Assembly: GCA_949592205.1 (NCBI GenBank)
Contig: CATIUR010000003.1
Span: 20,560,001-20,624,000, forward strand
Length of the DNA: 64,000 nucleotides
Origin: Helichrysum umbraculigerum
Taxonomy: Eukaryota > Streptophyta > Magnoliopsida > Asterales > Asteraceae
Reading direction: 5' to 3'
Below the pieces are notes generated by a model, which searched no databases, was not told the DNA's origin, and saw nothing but the letters and a program-made list of their open reading frames with translations. The position numbers and the translations under genes were made by a program. Each line of letters begins with the position of its first letter. Within the stretch, counting starts at the first letter, position 1. Of this stretch, positions 22,185 through 31,952 are shown in pieces.

Positions 22185-24404
22185 CGGTCTCTCTCTATCT
22201 CTCTAAACTACCACCACTAAACCACCATAAAAACACCATTAAAACACCTCAAAGGTCTAGACCCGTTTGGAGAAAAGTGATCACGACAACGAAAGCTACA
22301 ATCCTATCTTTTCGGTTTCTCGATCCGACTACTTTGTAAGTTTTCCGGCGACTCGAAACTTTTCCGATTTCATTTATTTTGCTAGATTATTGTTCCCCTA
22401 GCTTAGTAATGTCCAAATATGTAATTTAAACTCGTTTTTGAACACGTTAACGGAAATGTCGGTTTTGGTCATTTTTAGGAAAACGACACTACAAACACTA
22501 AAAACACCAAACAACAATTTTTATAAACTCTTTGTAACATACTAAAACTAGTGTAAAAGATTCGGACCCAACGGAACTCGTTAAACACGTTTTTGACACA
22601 CGCTAAAACCTGACCAGACGCTAGTGTCGCATGGCTCACGCCAGTTATGCGTCACTTCGTCTGAGTGACGCATAGGTCACGAATCGTCCATATGCGACAC
22701 TTCCTAAGTGCCGCTAAAACACTTATACCAACACTTCATTAGTGTCGCTACCATATAACTATCAGCAGAAACAATGCGACACTTCATTAGTGCCGCTATC
22801 ATAAGCAGAAACCAATAACTATCAGTAGTAATATACGACACTCCCTTTGTGATGCTAATAACATATACCGACACTTCAGCTAGTGACACATATGATTGAA
22901 TCCGACACTGAATACCGTCATTAACTTAGTGACGCACCATCTGAATACCGACACTACCTTAGTGACGCATTATGCCCATGCGGCACTTCCCTAAGTGTCG
23001 CACACATTATTAAACAAACACCTAATGCGACACTACCTAAGTGTCGCATGACACCCATAAGTGACGCATACAAGTGACGCTAAAACAGGCTGTTTGACAC
23101 TTACATTTTATACAAGTATAGAATATACTTAAAACGTAAATGTACTTTACTCGACATTACTTATACATGAAAATACTATACTTTTGGAAGTATACAACAA
23201 TACTTCAATACGTACAAGATTATACTAAACTGAACGTGAGATTTCACTCACACACGCACACGAGATTACACTCGAAGTACTTAGGAGATTACACTCCAAC
23301 GAACTTACACTTGTACACTACACGGGATTGCACCCGATACGAACTTATGAGTTCACTCACTACTTACGTGCGGGATTACACGTTAAACGATACGAGCTTA
23401 CACTCAAACACTTACAAGGTTTCACTTGTACCCTTTGGGGATTTAGCCCATTGGAACTTACGGGAACGATACACGTTGTGATACAAACAAACAAATATAC
23501 AAGTTCGGGATACTACTTTGCTTGCTTACTGCATTGTCTGCTAGACTCAGGTGAGTCTCACAACCCCTACTTTACTGTTTTTACTCAGGGGTGAGATGCA
23601 TTACTGTTTTTACATGAACACACGTACTTACTTACTGCCATGATTTACTTACTTTACTGAATTACGGATACGCCAATTGCATGAGTTTCGACTAATCTAA
23701 TGAAAGCCTCCTTAATCATAGTTGTTAGTTATGTGATAAGCGCGAGTTTTAGTATATGGATCCATATGGGACTGACAATCCCTGCCCGGGGTAGCACGCA
23801 CTACCACGAACCGTTACTGTAGAAACGGGCGTTTCTTACTCTTTTCATATGAATGTTTTTGGATTAACATTCACGGGGGTACTATTATTTACTGTACGTT
23901 AAGCTTCAACTATGGTGGCTCATGGCAAGGGTATCAAACGATTAGCATGACCTGCAATCAAAACTTAAATGAACGATTAGCATGACCTGTGATCGTTACT
24001 TACTGGTTGGCTTATGATTTACAAATACTACATGTGTGTTCAAACTATTTACTTACCTACAAACCTGTGAGATTCACCAACCTTTTGGTTGACCATTTTA
24101 GTAATGCTTCTCAGGTACACAGCATCAGTAGGGATGCCCAGCAGGATAAGCTACTTAGCTCGAGTCGCATGCATATACAAGCTTGGAGATTTTATTACAT
24201 TACTTTTGTACTAGTTGTTATGTATTAGAATCTCTAGAAATTTACAAGAAACTCGAGCTTGTATTTTGAATTACTTATGTATTAATGTAATACTTTTCAA
24301 ACGTCTCATTTAGAGTCGTTCACTGTATCCTTTGTGCTTGTGATTATTGATTAGTAACACCCAAAAACTCGCTTCCGCAAACTGTTCAATTTGGGGGTGT
24401 TACA
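21535..24404 (+). repeat. E2 3' LTR (2,870 bp)
   Basis: Copy of the 5' LTR without the Stowaway MITE. A 231-bp deletion between two AGT triplets leaves ATACAAGTTCGG near 23,500. A (CT)15 run at 22,151-22,181 is much shorter in the left LTR. Confidence 0.93.
22151..22181. repeat. (CT)n microsatellite
   Basis: About fifteen CT units in the E2 3' LTR leader; the matching place in the 5' LTR has only a few, so the expansion postdates insertion. Confidence 0.95.
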
Positions 24405-24409
24405 GTACA

Positions 24410-25098
24410 TATTTAGCCCTGCTAGGTTCATTGACTCTATTGATCAGTTCATCGAAAATCACTCTTGCTTAGTCAACCTTTAAAGAGTTGACTAGTGACC
24501 AACTGATATGTGCCTCCAGGGTGCTGAATTAATCATAGCTCCCTGTTTTGGTGCCTAAGCACTGAATAAAATTTGAAAACAAAGCATTCCAGACACCATC
24601 CATTTTAGATTTATGTACAGTAGAATACTTACGATTACCAATTGCATCGACATAGTGTTTGCATTCAATCTCAGTGAGATTGACGATGCCTCCTTTGGCA
24701 GCATCTCCATCGGGTAGTGGTACGTAAACATCGTGTACTGGAAGTTGTAAAGCAGTGCGAATGGTGTCTGCAGTAATCAAAATTCTAGTTCCACCATTAT
24801 CATTAAAGCCATAGATTTGTGAAACCTTATCAACAATTGAGTGAGTTGCAGTGAACCAGAACTCACTGAGCCATTCAGGATTCATTTCTCCAGGTGATAA
24901 GGTGAGAGCAGGGAAAATAAAATGATTATTTAAAAAATTAATAATCTCCGCATACTCTGTTTTTACACATTTTAAATTTCCCAAATAATTTGATTTTGGG
25001 ACAGTGATGACCAGATCATCACTCACTGCAGTTGCTTTTAGAGCCTTAATATCTGCAGTGGGTGAATAAGAATTGGGAAAGAATTTTGATCTTGCCAT
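24410..25098 (-). pseudogene. N-terminal part of the copia-like element's extra ORF
   Basis: Starts at ATG 25,098-25,096 (MARSKFFPNSYSPTADIKAL) and reads 189 codons to TAA at 24,529. The frame then continues, with a second stop, up to the E2 insertion. The N-terminal 190 residues look like a globular domain with hydrophobic clusters (FLNNHFIFPALTLSP, SEFWFTATHSIVDKVSQIYG). The family is not recognised with confidence; it is neither GAG nor RT. Together with 13,661-15,596 and 270-2,056 the original ORF was about 1,450 codons. A TATA box lies about 120 bp upstream, so it may have been transcribed separately from the LTR. Confidence 0.6.
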
Positions 25099-25216
25099 TT
25101 TAATTGAAGATTTTTGATTTGCAGGTTTTAGGGTTTTGAAAATGAAAGGTTCTTAATTTTTTAAGAACACAAAAATCAAGTGTGCGTAAAGAGTGAGAGT
25201 GAGACAAAATCACTGA

Positions 25217-25223
25217 TTTTATA
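25217..25223 (-). promoter_or_regulatory. Putative TATA box for the extra ORF
   Basis: On the minus strand the context is CACTATAAAATCAG, about 120 nt upstream of the ATG at 25,098. It is followed by a CT-rich leader with repeated CTCACTCT phrases. This is the expected distance for an ordinary plant promoter with a 90-nt leader. Confidence 0.45.
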
Positions 25224-25709
25224 GTGAGCACAACTTGATAATTATGTGGTAAAAAAAATGAAGAGTCGTGGATGATGGTAGTGGTTGATAGGAGTGGTAT
25301 AGGGGTGATGATGGTGGAGAGTGGTGGTATTAATGGTGATAGGAGAGGTGCACCGGAAAAATGCACTGACGTAAGAAAGATAATGTCAGGAATGCGACTT
25401 TTTTGGTGTACCAAAATATATTTCTTTTTGAAATCCGTCAAATTAAATACAAAGAGTATTAATCATAACGAATGTTTGTCGATTTATATACCACCATTAA
25501 ATGATATCTCAGAGAGTAAAAGTCCCTGAGATCACATAACCAAATTCTTGGTTTACCACCGAAAAGAAATATAAATATCATAACTTGACAATTTCATAGA
25601 TTTATCTAGCTGAACCTTTTGTTTTCCTGATTTAATCACAACTTAGAATACTGATTAAATCATTTAGACTTAGGTTTAGTTTTGATAAGGACCATTATTT
25701 GTCAAATTT

Positions 25710-25770
<61 letters not shown>

Positions 25771-26130
25771 TTATTTGAAAGAAATGAATATAGATTATGT
25801 TCAAAGTAAAATGAACATTATGTTTCTAATGATACAACTTACTGATCAGACCACAACTTAGAATACTGACCCGATCAGCTAGTGATATTATAGAAAAAAT
25901 AACATTAATCAAACTTTTAAACATAAAAGATATTCAAGTGACTTTATGAGTTATAATAGAAGATGAATATAACACACTAATTTCTGAACTTGCTGATTGT
26001 ATAAGTGAAAGTCAGTTGATCAGTGAATATATCCTTCTAACGTTATAAACCATAGAGTCAATTTATTTAAAGCGATTGTAAAAGATAAAGCAAAAATAAA
26101 TAAATAAATTCAAAGAATCTATTTATTCAT
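25224..26130. other. AT-rich spacer between extra ORF and gag, with (AT)n repeat
   Basis: No ORF of interest. This is where pol would be expected in a normal copia element. It contains an (AT)n run of about 56 bp at 25,712-25,767 and repeated CTGATTAAATC-like and ACTGATC phrases. Confidence 0.6.
25712..25767. repeat. (AT)n microsatellite
   Basis: About 28 uninterrupted AT units within the spacer of the copia-like element. Confidence 0.97.
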
Positions 26131-28405
26131 TTAAGTTTGATTGGTGAACCCATCCAGAACTGGGTTCATAGTGACTAAGCCTTGGTTTTGGCTTCCACTG
26201 ATTTGTATAAATCGTATCTGAATGCTCACTGATGGTTTGATGTTTTGAAATAGATAGAGCTGAGCATTCAGATGACAAGTGCTATCTTTCACCACATTTA
26301 TAACACTTTTTGTTAACATGACTCTGACACAGTCAAACAACTTCTCTTGCTGATTTTAACTTCCTGCATCTTTGACTTAAGATCACTGATAGAAGTTTTC
26401 TCAGTGACTGATACAGTGTCAGTGAAGTTTCTGATAATAACTTGATTATCAGAGATGGTTTTGATGAGATGTGAAGTTACTGATGATTTGACAGTTTCCA
26501 AAACATTTATCTCATCTCTACCTTCTATCATATCAGAGTCATCAGTGACCAATTTTCTTTTGGAGAAATAGTTTGGTCTTGGCTCACTGAAGACTGATAT
26601 GGGTTCAAAAACAGCTTCTGAAAAAATTCCCTTGGGATCAAAGACAGGATCAACTTTCGTTGAGTCAGCGAGTGATGCAGCATATTCATAATCTCCTCCC
26701 AAAATAGCTTTAACTTGTTTTGGAATTTAATTATTGACGCATTGATTGACATTGTCATTTGACTTGCACCAAAATTCCATGACCTTTTTAAGTTGTTGAA
26801 ATTGTGTTTCAAATTTTACCTTTTCTTGAACACATACTTGATTTGCATAAGTTTGTGCATCAAGATCTAGTTTTTATCTTTTTAGTTTTGACACATTTTC
26901 ACCTTGATCATTTAGCCTTGATTTTAAGTCAATGATCTCACATCTCTGTCTTTTCTGAATGTTATGAGCGTTTGATAAGTCAACTATCAGAGACTCAAAA
27001 ACATTCTCTTTTTCAGAAACTGAAGATGATTTGAAACAGTGTACCTTGTAAAGAGTTTCAGGATCCCATTCAGATGCTGAACACTTAGGAGTGACTTCTT
27101 TGATAAGAAATTCAGCGTCATCAGCCATCAGACAGTACTCCTTATCTAAACAAATCATTGCTTCTTCTTCATCTGATGATGAGGAGTCAGAGTCACTGAA
27201 TGAACCTTCTTCAGCGACGAAACCTTTTCCCTTCTTCTTTCCAGATTTAGCCATTGCCTTCAGCTTCTTGTACTTTTCCTTGTACTTGTTATACTTATCA
27301 TTTCTGAAGTCTGGCACTGGTTCAGGGACTTGGTTGACTAACTTTGATCTACAATCAGCTGCAAAGTGACCAGGTTTACCACATTTGTAGCATTCACCTT
27401 TTGATTTGTAATTTTCAGATGATGGAGTACCATCGAATCTTTTTGATCTGGTGTTCCTTCTGAAATTTGCAACCATCATTGCCATATCTCTTTCCAGCTT
27501 TTCAAGACCCTCATCAAATTGGTACTCAGACTGTTCTTCAGCACCTTCACCTTCTTCACTAGCTATCATTGACTTTGAGCTTTGCTTAGAAACTTTTGAT
27601 TTCTGCCTCTGATAGATTCATCAAGCTCAGCTACAAGGGCATTGGATATCTTCTGACTTCCAAGTGTTGCACGAATATGCTCACTCTGATCAGCTTGCTT
27701 TTCTGACTGCTCCCAGTTGAGCAAAATACCATAGACTTGAGTAAGATTAAGATTTGTATAATTATTTCTCTGTCTCGTACATGTAGCAATGGTTCCCCAA
27801 ACTTTTCTTGGCAATAATTCCAAGAACTTTTCAACAACAAATCGCTGCTCCTTTCCTATACCAGCCTTCTCCATCTTGTTCATCAGCGATTGATATCTGG
27901 TATAAGTAGAAAATAGTGACTCGTTGGGTTCCATTGCGAACAGCTCATACTGGCGAGTGAGATTAACTTCCCTGCAACGAATAATATCATGAGTTCCAAT
28001 ATATATATTCCTAAGGGTGTCCCACATGTCTTTAGCAGTTCTACAAAGCCTGATAGATTCGAACACTTCATCAGGAAGTGCCATGCATATGTAGATTTTA
28101 GCTTGTTTATCAAGTCTAACCAATCGTCTATCCTCATCCGACCATTGTTCCTCTCTTTTGGGCACAACCATTTCTGGTATAGCAGGAGTAGTAGCTGTAG
28201 CAATGACAGCAGGAATAATTGTGGTTGGAATGTGGGGACCATTGGTTATTGTATTACAGAGACGGTCGTCAACTAGATCTAAAAACATCATCATTTGGGA
28301 CATCCAAGTTTCAATCCTTGAAGGGTCAAAAGCTGGAGGTTTGGTTGTAGAACCATTTCCCTTCTGATAATCAGAGTCTACACAACTGTACTTTACTGAT
28401 TCCAT
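26131..28405 (-). pseudogene. Copia-type GAG, broken by frameshifts
   Basis: Starts at ATG 28,405-28,403, 35 nt after the primer site. The first 279 codons show the copia GAG (UBN2-like) domain: FDPSRIETWMSQMMMFLD near the start, KQAKIYICMALPDEVFESI and TAKDMWDTL in the middle. At 27,566-27,569 the ORF stops and the next frame opens with a 4-nt overlap (ATGA); this is most simply a one-base indel. The second piece (to 26,874) has a CCHC knuckle (CYKCGKPGHFAADC), a lysine-rich stretch, and an acidic Ser run. Further frameshifts follow near 26,870, 26,700 and 26,330. A possible remnant of a second knuckle region lies at about 26,280-26,140. No protease motif follows. Confidence 0.75.
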
Positions 28406-28439
28406 TGCAGACCTGGTTAATTGAATTTAAACCAACTCT

Positions 28440-28451
28440 GCTCTGATACCA
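28440..28451 (-). other. Primer binding site (tRNA-iMet) of the copia-like element
   Basis: On the minus strand TGGTATCAGAGC, two nt after the LTR end CTCTCA. It fixes the direction of the element and the inner end of its 5' LTR. Confidence 0.85.
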
Positions 28452-28453
28452 AT

Positions 28454-29505
28454 TGAGAGTCCCGGAATCACTATCAGTTAGTGATTTGGAATCGCAAAGT
28501 GTAAAGTTTAATTGTAGAAGGGGAGGTTGAATACAATTTAAAACTATTTCAGATTTTAACTTAGTTAATTAGTTAGTTTTAAATTGTTTAACAGAAACAG
28601 AGTATGAACGATAATAGCAGAGTTTTCAAATATATGACAATATCAAATTAAAGAAGTAATAGTAGCTTAAAAGTGAATTGTATTGATTATTAAATTCACA
28701 AGTGTTGAATGCGGAATGGATTAACCAAGGTTAATCCAATTCAAACACTTAGCTAATCTATTACAGGATGAGAAGAACAGCAGTGGACAAACACGCTGAC
28801 TGTTCTCTCGCTGAGCGACAATACGTACTCTAGACAAATTGATCACTGACAAACAAGTGATAAGTACGTATTGACAACTAGCCTCTACAGTACAAAACAC
28901 TGGACTATTTGTACTACAAGAGTTCCTAAAATATCTCCTATAAAATAGGATCTTGGAATGACACGTGTCGCTGCTTGATTGGCTTGATCTCTGATGAACC
29001 GACATTCTGAGGGTCCCAATTCTGTTACCGCAAATATCTTGTTACCTTAAAACCAATCATTCGCTGCCACGTAATCTTTCGGACATACTTCAAGTTGGAA
29101 CGCTCTTGCTGATGAATAGATAAGTACAGTACTTTCTGTACTTGATGATTGAGAGGCTTTATTGAATATTCCCTGAAGATGCAGTAATCCTCCTCACTCA
29201 CTGCGAGCTAACATGCTCTTGTAGAATGACTTGAACTAGAGATCTTCAGTGACTAGCTGTTATTCTGGCAGTGACTTTTGCCTTTATTGATTTGAAGATG
29301 TAAAGCTCTCGCTGTCATGATCAGCGACACACCAAGTTGAGCTTTAATCTTCCTCAGCATATCAATTCCTTGAGAGTAGAATGAACGATGATCATCGAAA
29401 GTAATCTTCAGCAACAGCAGCTTTGATACAATCCATTTCTTCATCGAGTAGTGTTTCGTTGAGTTGGTCAGCGACTCAACATGATCAGCGACCAGTGACT
29501 CAACA
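28454..29505 (-). repeat. 5' LTR of the copia-like element
   Basis: About 1,052 bp on the minus strand from TGTTGAGTCACTGG (29,505) to CTCTCA (28,454). The inner end is secure from the primer site. The outer end is inferred from the TG start, because the second LTR is outside the window. It is rich in TCAGTGA/GCTGATCA phrases. No TATA box is obvious. Confidence 0.6.
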
Positions 29506-29510
29506 TAATA

Positions 29511-29761
29511 CTCCCTCCGTTTCAATTTTATTGTCCCCAGAACAAAAAACACGCAGTTTAAGAAAACATAATCATCTCTCTTACTTTTTGGTAAGATGAC
29601 AGTTTTACCCTCTACTTTTTACCTACTTTTTTGTCTTACATATATACACTAGGGGTAAAAAAGAACTTTATCTCATTATTCTTATCTATTTATGGAAGTG
29701 GATAATAAAATTGGGACATCCATAAAAGGAATACCGGACTATTAAATTGGGACGGAGGGAG
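29511..29761. mobile_element. Stowaway MITE
   Basis: A 251-bp element with ends CTCCCTCCGT and ACGGAGGGAG and TA target duplications (29,509-29,510 and 29,762-29,763). It sits 6 bp outside the predicted start of the copia-like LTR. Confidence 0.92.
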
Positions 29762-29938
29762 TATTATTTTTTTGGGTACATGATCTAATCATACAATCGA
29801 TAATCAAGACATGACGAAAATCTTGAACGAAAGAAAAGTACTCAAGCCGAGGACGGAGGATGATCATAAACCATGCATAATTTCACAATATGAGTTTATT
29901 AGTTTCGTTTAATGTTTCATGTTTGTATCGCATTGTGA

Positions 29939-30713
29939 GGGTGGGGTTCAAATGAGAATAGGAATTTGTGTGAGAATGAGAGAACCAATGATATTGTACC
30001 ATGTGTACAAAGAGAATGTTCCAAATGTATAAAACCCATTTACCCCCAACATCAATTATCTCACAAACGACAAATCGAAAAATTATGAAAATTGCACCTT
30101 TAAATTCAGCGTTTTCTCCTCTTCGATTTGCCGTCCCTCAAGGCATACTTTCGACGAGTTTATTTTTTCATCTTTTTTGGTTGGTTTCACATTTACTAAC
30201 ACATGTGTTAAAGTGTTGCGTTTAGGGTTTGGGGTTTATGGGTTAGGGTTTAGGGTTGAGGGGTTTTGCCCCGAAACCCCAAACCCCCAACCCTAAACCC
30301 TAAACCCTAACCCATAAACCTCAAACTCTAAACCCTATACGCTTTACAAAACTCTAAACCCAAAATCTTACTAAACCATGCTAAACCCTAACCCTAAACC
30401 CTAGCCCTAAGCCTAACGCTAACCACAAATCAAATGTACAACCAATCACTAACACATGTGTTACTAATTTGTAAAACCCACCAAAAAATGAAAAAAAAAA
30501 AAAGTTGTCAAAAGTATGCCTTGAAGGATGGCAAATCGAAGAGAAGAAAACGCTGAATTTTATGGTGCAATTTTCATGATTTTTTGACTTACCGTTTGTG
30601 AGATATTTGAGTTTCAAAAATGTGGGGGAAATGAGTATGTGATGAAAATGAGTGGTTGAGATTGATTCCCCTATTCTTACTCAAAATTGATTTACTCATT
30701 TGAACTCTACTTT
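29939..30713. mobile_element. Mutator-like non-autonomous element with long TIRs and telomere-like core
   Basis: Flanked by a perfect 9-bp direct repeat GCATTGTGA (29,930-29,938 and 30,714-30,722), the hallmark of Mutator-like transposition. The ends share GTTCAAATGAG, and the inverted repeat continues inward as imperfect arms of about 250 bp, with a strongly conserved part at about 30,045-30,215 against 30,435-30,610. The centre (30,219-30,420) is built of degenerate TTTAGGG units running into CCCTAAA units, so it is itself palindromic. No transposase. The transcript would form a long hairpin and could feed small-RNA production (inference). Confidence 0.85.
30219..30420. repeat. Head-to-head telomere-like repeats (TTTAGGG/CCCTAAA)
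   Basis: About 200 bp of variants of the plant telomere repeat: GGGTTTAGGGTT-type units up to about 30,260, then the complementary CCCTAAA type to 30,420. They lie at the centre of the Mutator-like element and share its symmetry, so they belong to the transposon and are not a chromosome end. Confidence 0.85.
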
Positions 30714-30776
30714 GCATTGTGATCCATTTACAAATTCTTACAAGATTAATTACATTAATATTTTTATATATTGTTA

Positions 30777-31326
30777 GCATCTCCAATGTAGTCACTATAT
30801 GTACATTTTTGCACTAAAATAGTGCAAAAGTGTTTAAAACTCAATCGAGTGTTAGCATTAAAAGTGCACTATTTTAGTGCAAATGCAAATAGTGTTTAGT
30901 GCAGCACTAAACACTATACACATTAAATATTAATATATATATATATATATATAATGTATAATGTATAAGTGCATTAATATGATATGCTCATTATAAATTA
31001 TTCGATTATTATCTTTTTATCACTAAATATAATGTTTGCTATTATATTTATTAAAAAAAAAACTCTACAATTTTTATAAAATTTCAATTTATATATTAAA
31101 AATTTATAAATAGTGATTGTTATAACATTTCTCAAAAAAATATAGTGGTTATATATAAGATTTATCATTATACCGTTGAAATGTGTATTTTAAATTAATT
31201 AAAAAAGATTTAATGCGACATATTAAAGTAACTTTTTTTTAGGGTAAATATATTCTTAAAAGATTCTCTTTTCACACTAAAATAATGTAATTTGGTGCAC
31301 TAAAATAGCGCACACATTGAAGATAG
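30777..31326. mobile_element. PIF/Harbinger-like MITE
   Basis: About 550 bp between TTA target duplications (30,774-30,776 and 31,327-31,329). The ends are GCATCTCCAATGT and (reversed) CTATCTTCAATGT, the common CATCTCCAA type terminus of plant Harbinger/Tourist elements. Just inside both ends GCACTAAAATAGTGCA-like palindromes repeat. No coding capacity; contains an (AT)n run near 30,935-30,953. Confidence 0.65.
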
Positions 31327-31814
31327 TTACATACTGTAGTATATAACTACTTTTTTTTCTTTCTAAATATATATCCTAGTTGGATGAAAACTAAAAGACA
31401 AAAAGAAAATTACAAATGGGCCTAAATTTGGTCAGGTGAAATGCAACATGTTGGGTCAAAAAAGCCCAGCAACAACGTACGAGTACGAGAAACTGTCAAC
31501 ATCCACGTAGGGGTGACCAAAAAAACCGGGTTGGAAAACCGACCCGGTCAATACCCGAAAACCCGACCCGGTCAATAACCGGGTAGACCATACCCGATTC
31601 GGGTTTTACTAGTACCCTCCGGGTACCAAACCGGGTACGCCGCCAGATGTTTCAAATCGGGTTGGACCCGGGTTGTACCCAAACCGGTTCCAAAAACCGG
31701 TTTTAAAACCCGGTTTGAACCCGGTTTCTTCACTAGTCGTTGAGTTTGAGCTCCTAGCCGTTTTATATCCGTTTTTTTTGCTTTTTTTTTTACCATTTTG
31801 CCATCCTAAAACTA

Positions 31815-31822
31815 GTATAAAT
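31815..31822 (+). promoter_or_regulatory. Putative TATA box of the hAT transposase gene
   Basis: TATAAATA in CTAGTATAAATAGATA, about 130 bp upstream of the transposase ATG (31,953), between the left subterminal repeats and the coding region. Confidence 0.55.
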
Positions 31823-31952
31823 AGATACCTTGGGTTTGGGTTAGTTACAACACTCAAACTCACTCATTCTAGTGAAAAAACACTCAAAACGCTTACGATT
31901 TACATACGAAACTCTCAAAACATTACTCTCATCCTCTCAAAACGCTCTCAAA

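Larger units (their letters stand above)
15597..24404 (+). mobile_element. E2: Ty3/gypsy (chromovirus-like) LTR retrotransposon, non-autonomous (GAG only)
   Basis: An insertion of 8,808 bp with LTRs at 15,597-18,866 and 21,535-24,404 (TGTAACAACCCC ... GGGGGTGTTACA) and target duplication GTACA (15,592-15,596 and 24,405-24,409). The primer site is complementary to initiator tRNA-Met, and a polypurine tract lies before the 3' LTR. The internal part is only 2.67 kb, with a small ORF and a gag. Protease, RT, RNase H and integrase are missing. The LTR lengths differ by 400 bp; this is explained by a Stowaway MITE in the left LTR, a 231-bp deletion in the right LTR and a CT-repeat expansion in the right LTR. 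Confidence 0.93.
1..29505 (-). mobile_element. Ty1/copia-like LTR retroelement, left end outside window, hosting two nested gypsy insertions
   Basis: On the minus strand, in order: an LTR (29,505-28,454, TG...CA), a tRNA-iMet primer site (28,451-28,440), a gag with a CCHC knuckle starting 35 nt later (28,405), about 1 kb of AT-rich DNA, then a very long extra ORF running to 270. The GAG resembles copia elements of the UBN2/SIRE type. No reverse transcriptase, RNase H or integrase can be read between gag and the extra ORF. Either pol is deleted or it lies beyond position 1. Without the two insertions and their duplicated target sites, roughly 9 kb of this element is in the window. The 3' LTR is not seen. 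The copia assignment rests on GAG type and the very short leader; the SIRE/Maximus lineage is only a guess. Confidence 0.7.

Noticed and set aside
23140..23594. ORFs of 88-113 codons in the E2 LTRs (also 17,398-17,712)
   Set aside because: They lie in LTR repeat sequence with TACAC/GATTACAC periodicity and contain no conserved domain.
27566..27569. ATGA stop-start overlap in the copia gag as programmed frameshift or coupled reinitiation
   Set aside because: Several other frameshifts follow in the same gag, so random decay is the simpler explanation; no slippery heptamer was seen.
30219..30420. Telomere repeats as a chromosome end or fusion site
   Set aside because: They are degenerate, only about 200 bp, share the symmetry of the surrounding Mutator-like element and lie between its 9-bp target duplications.
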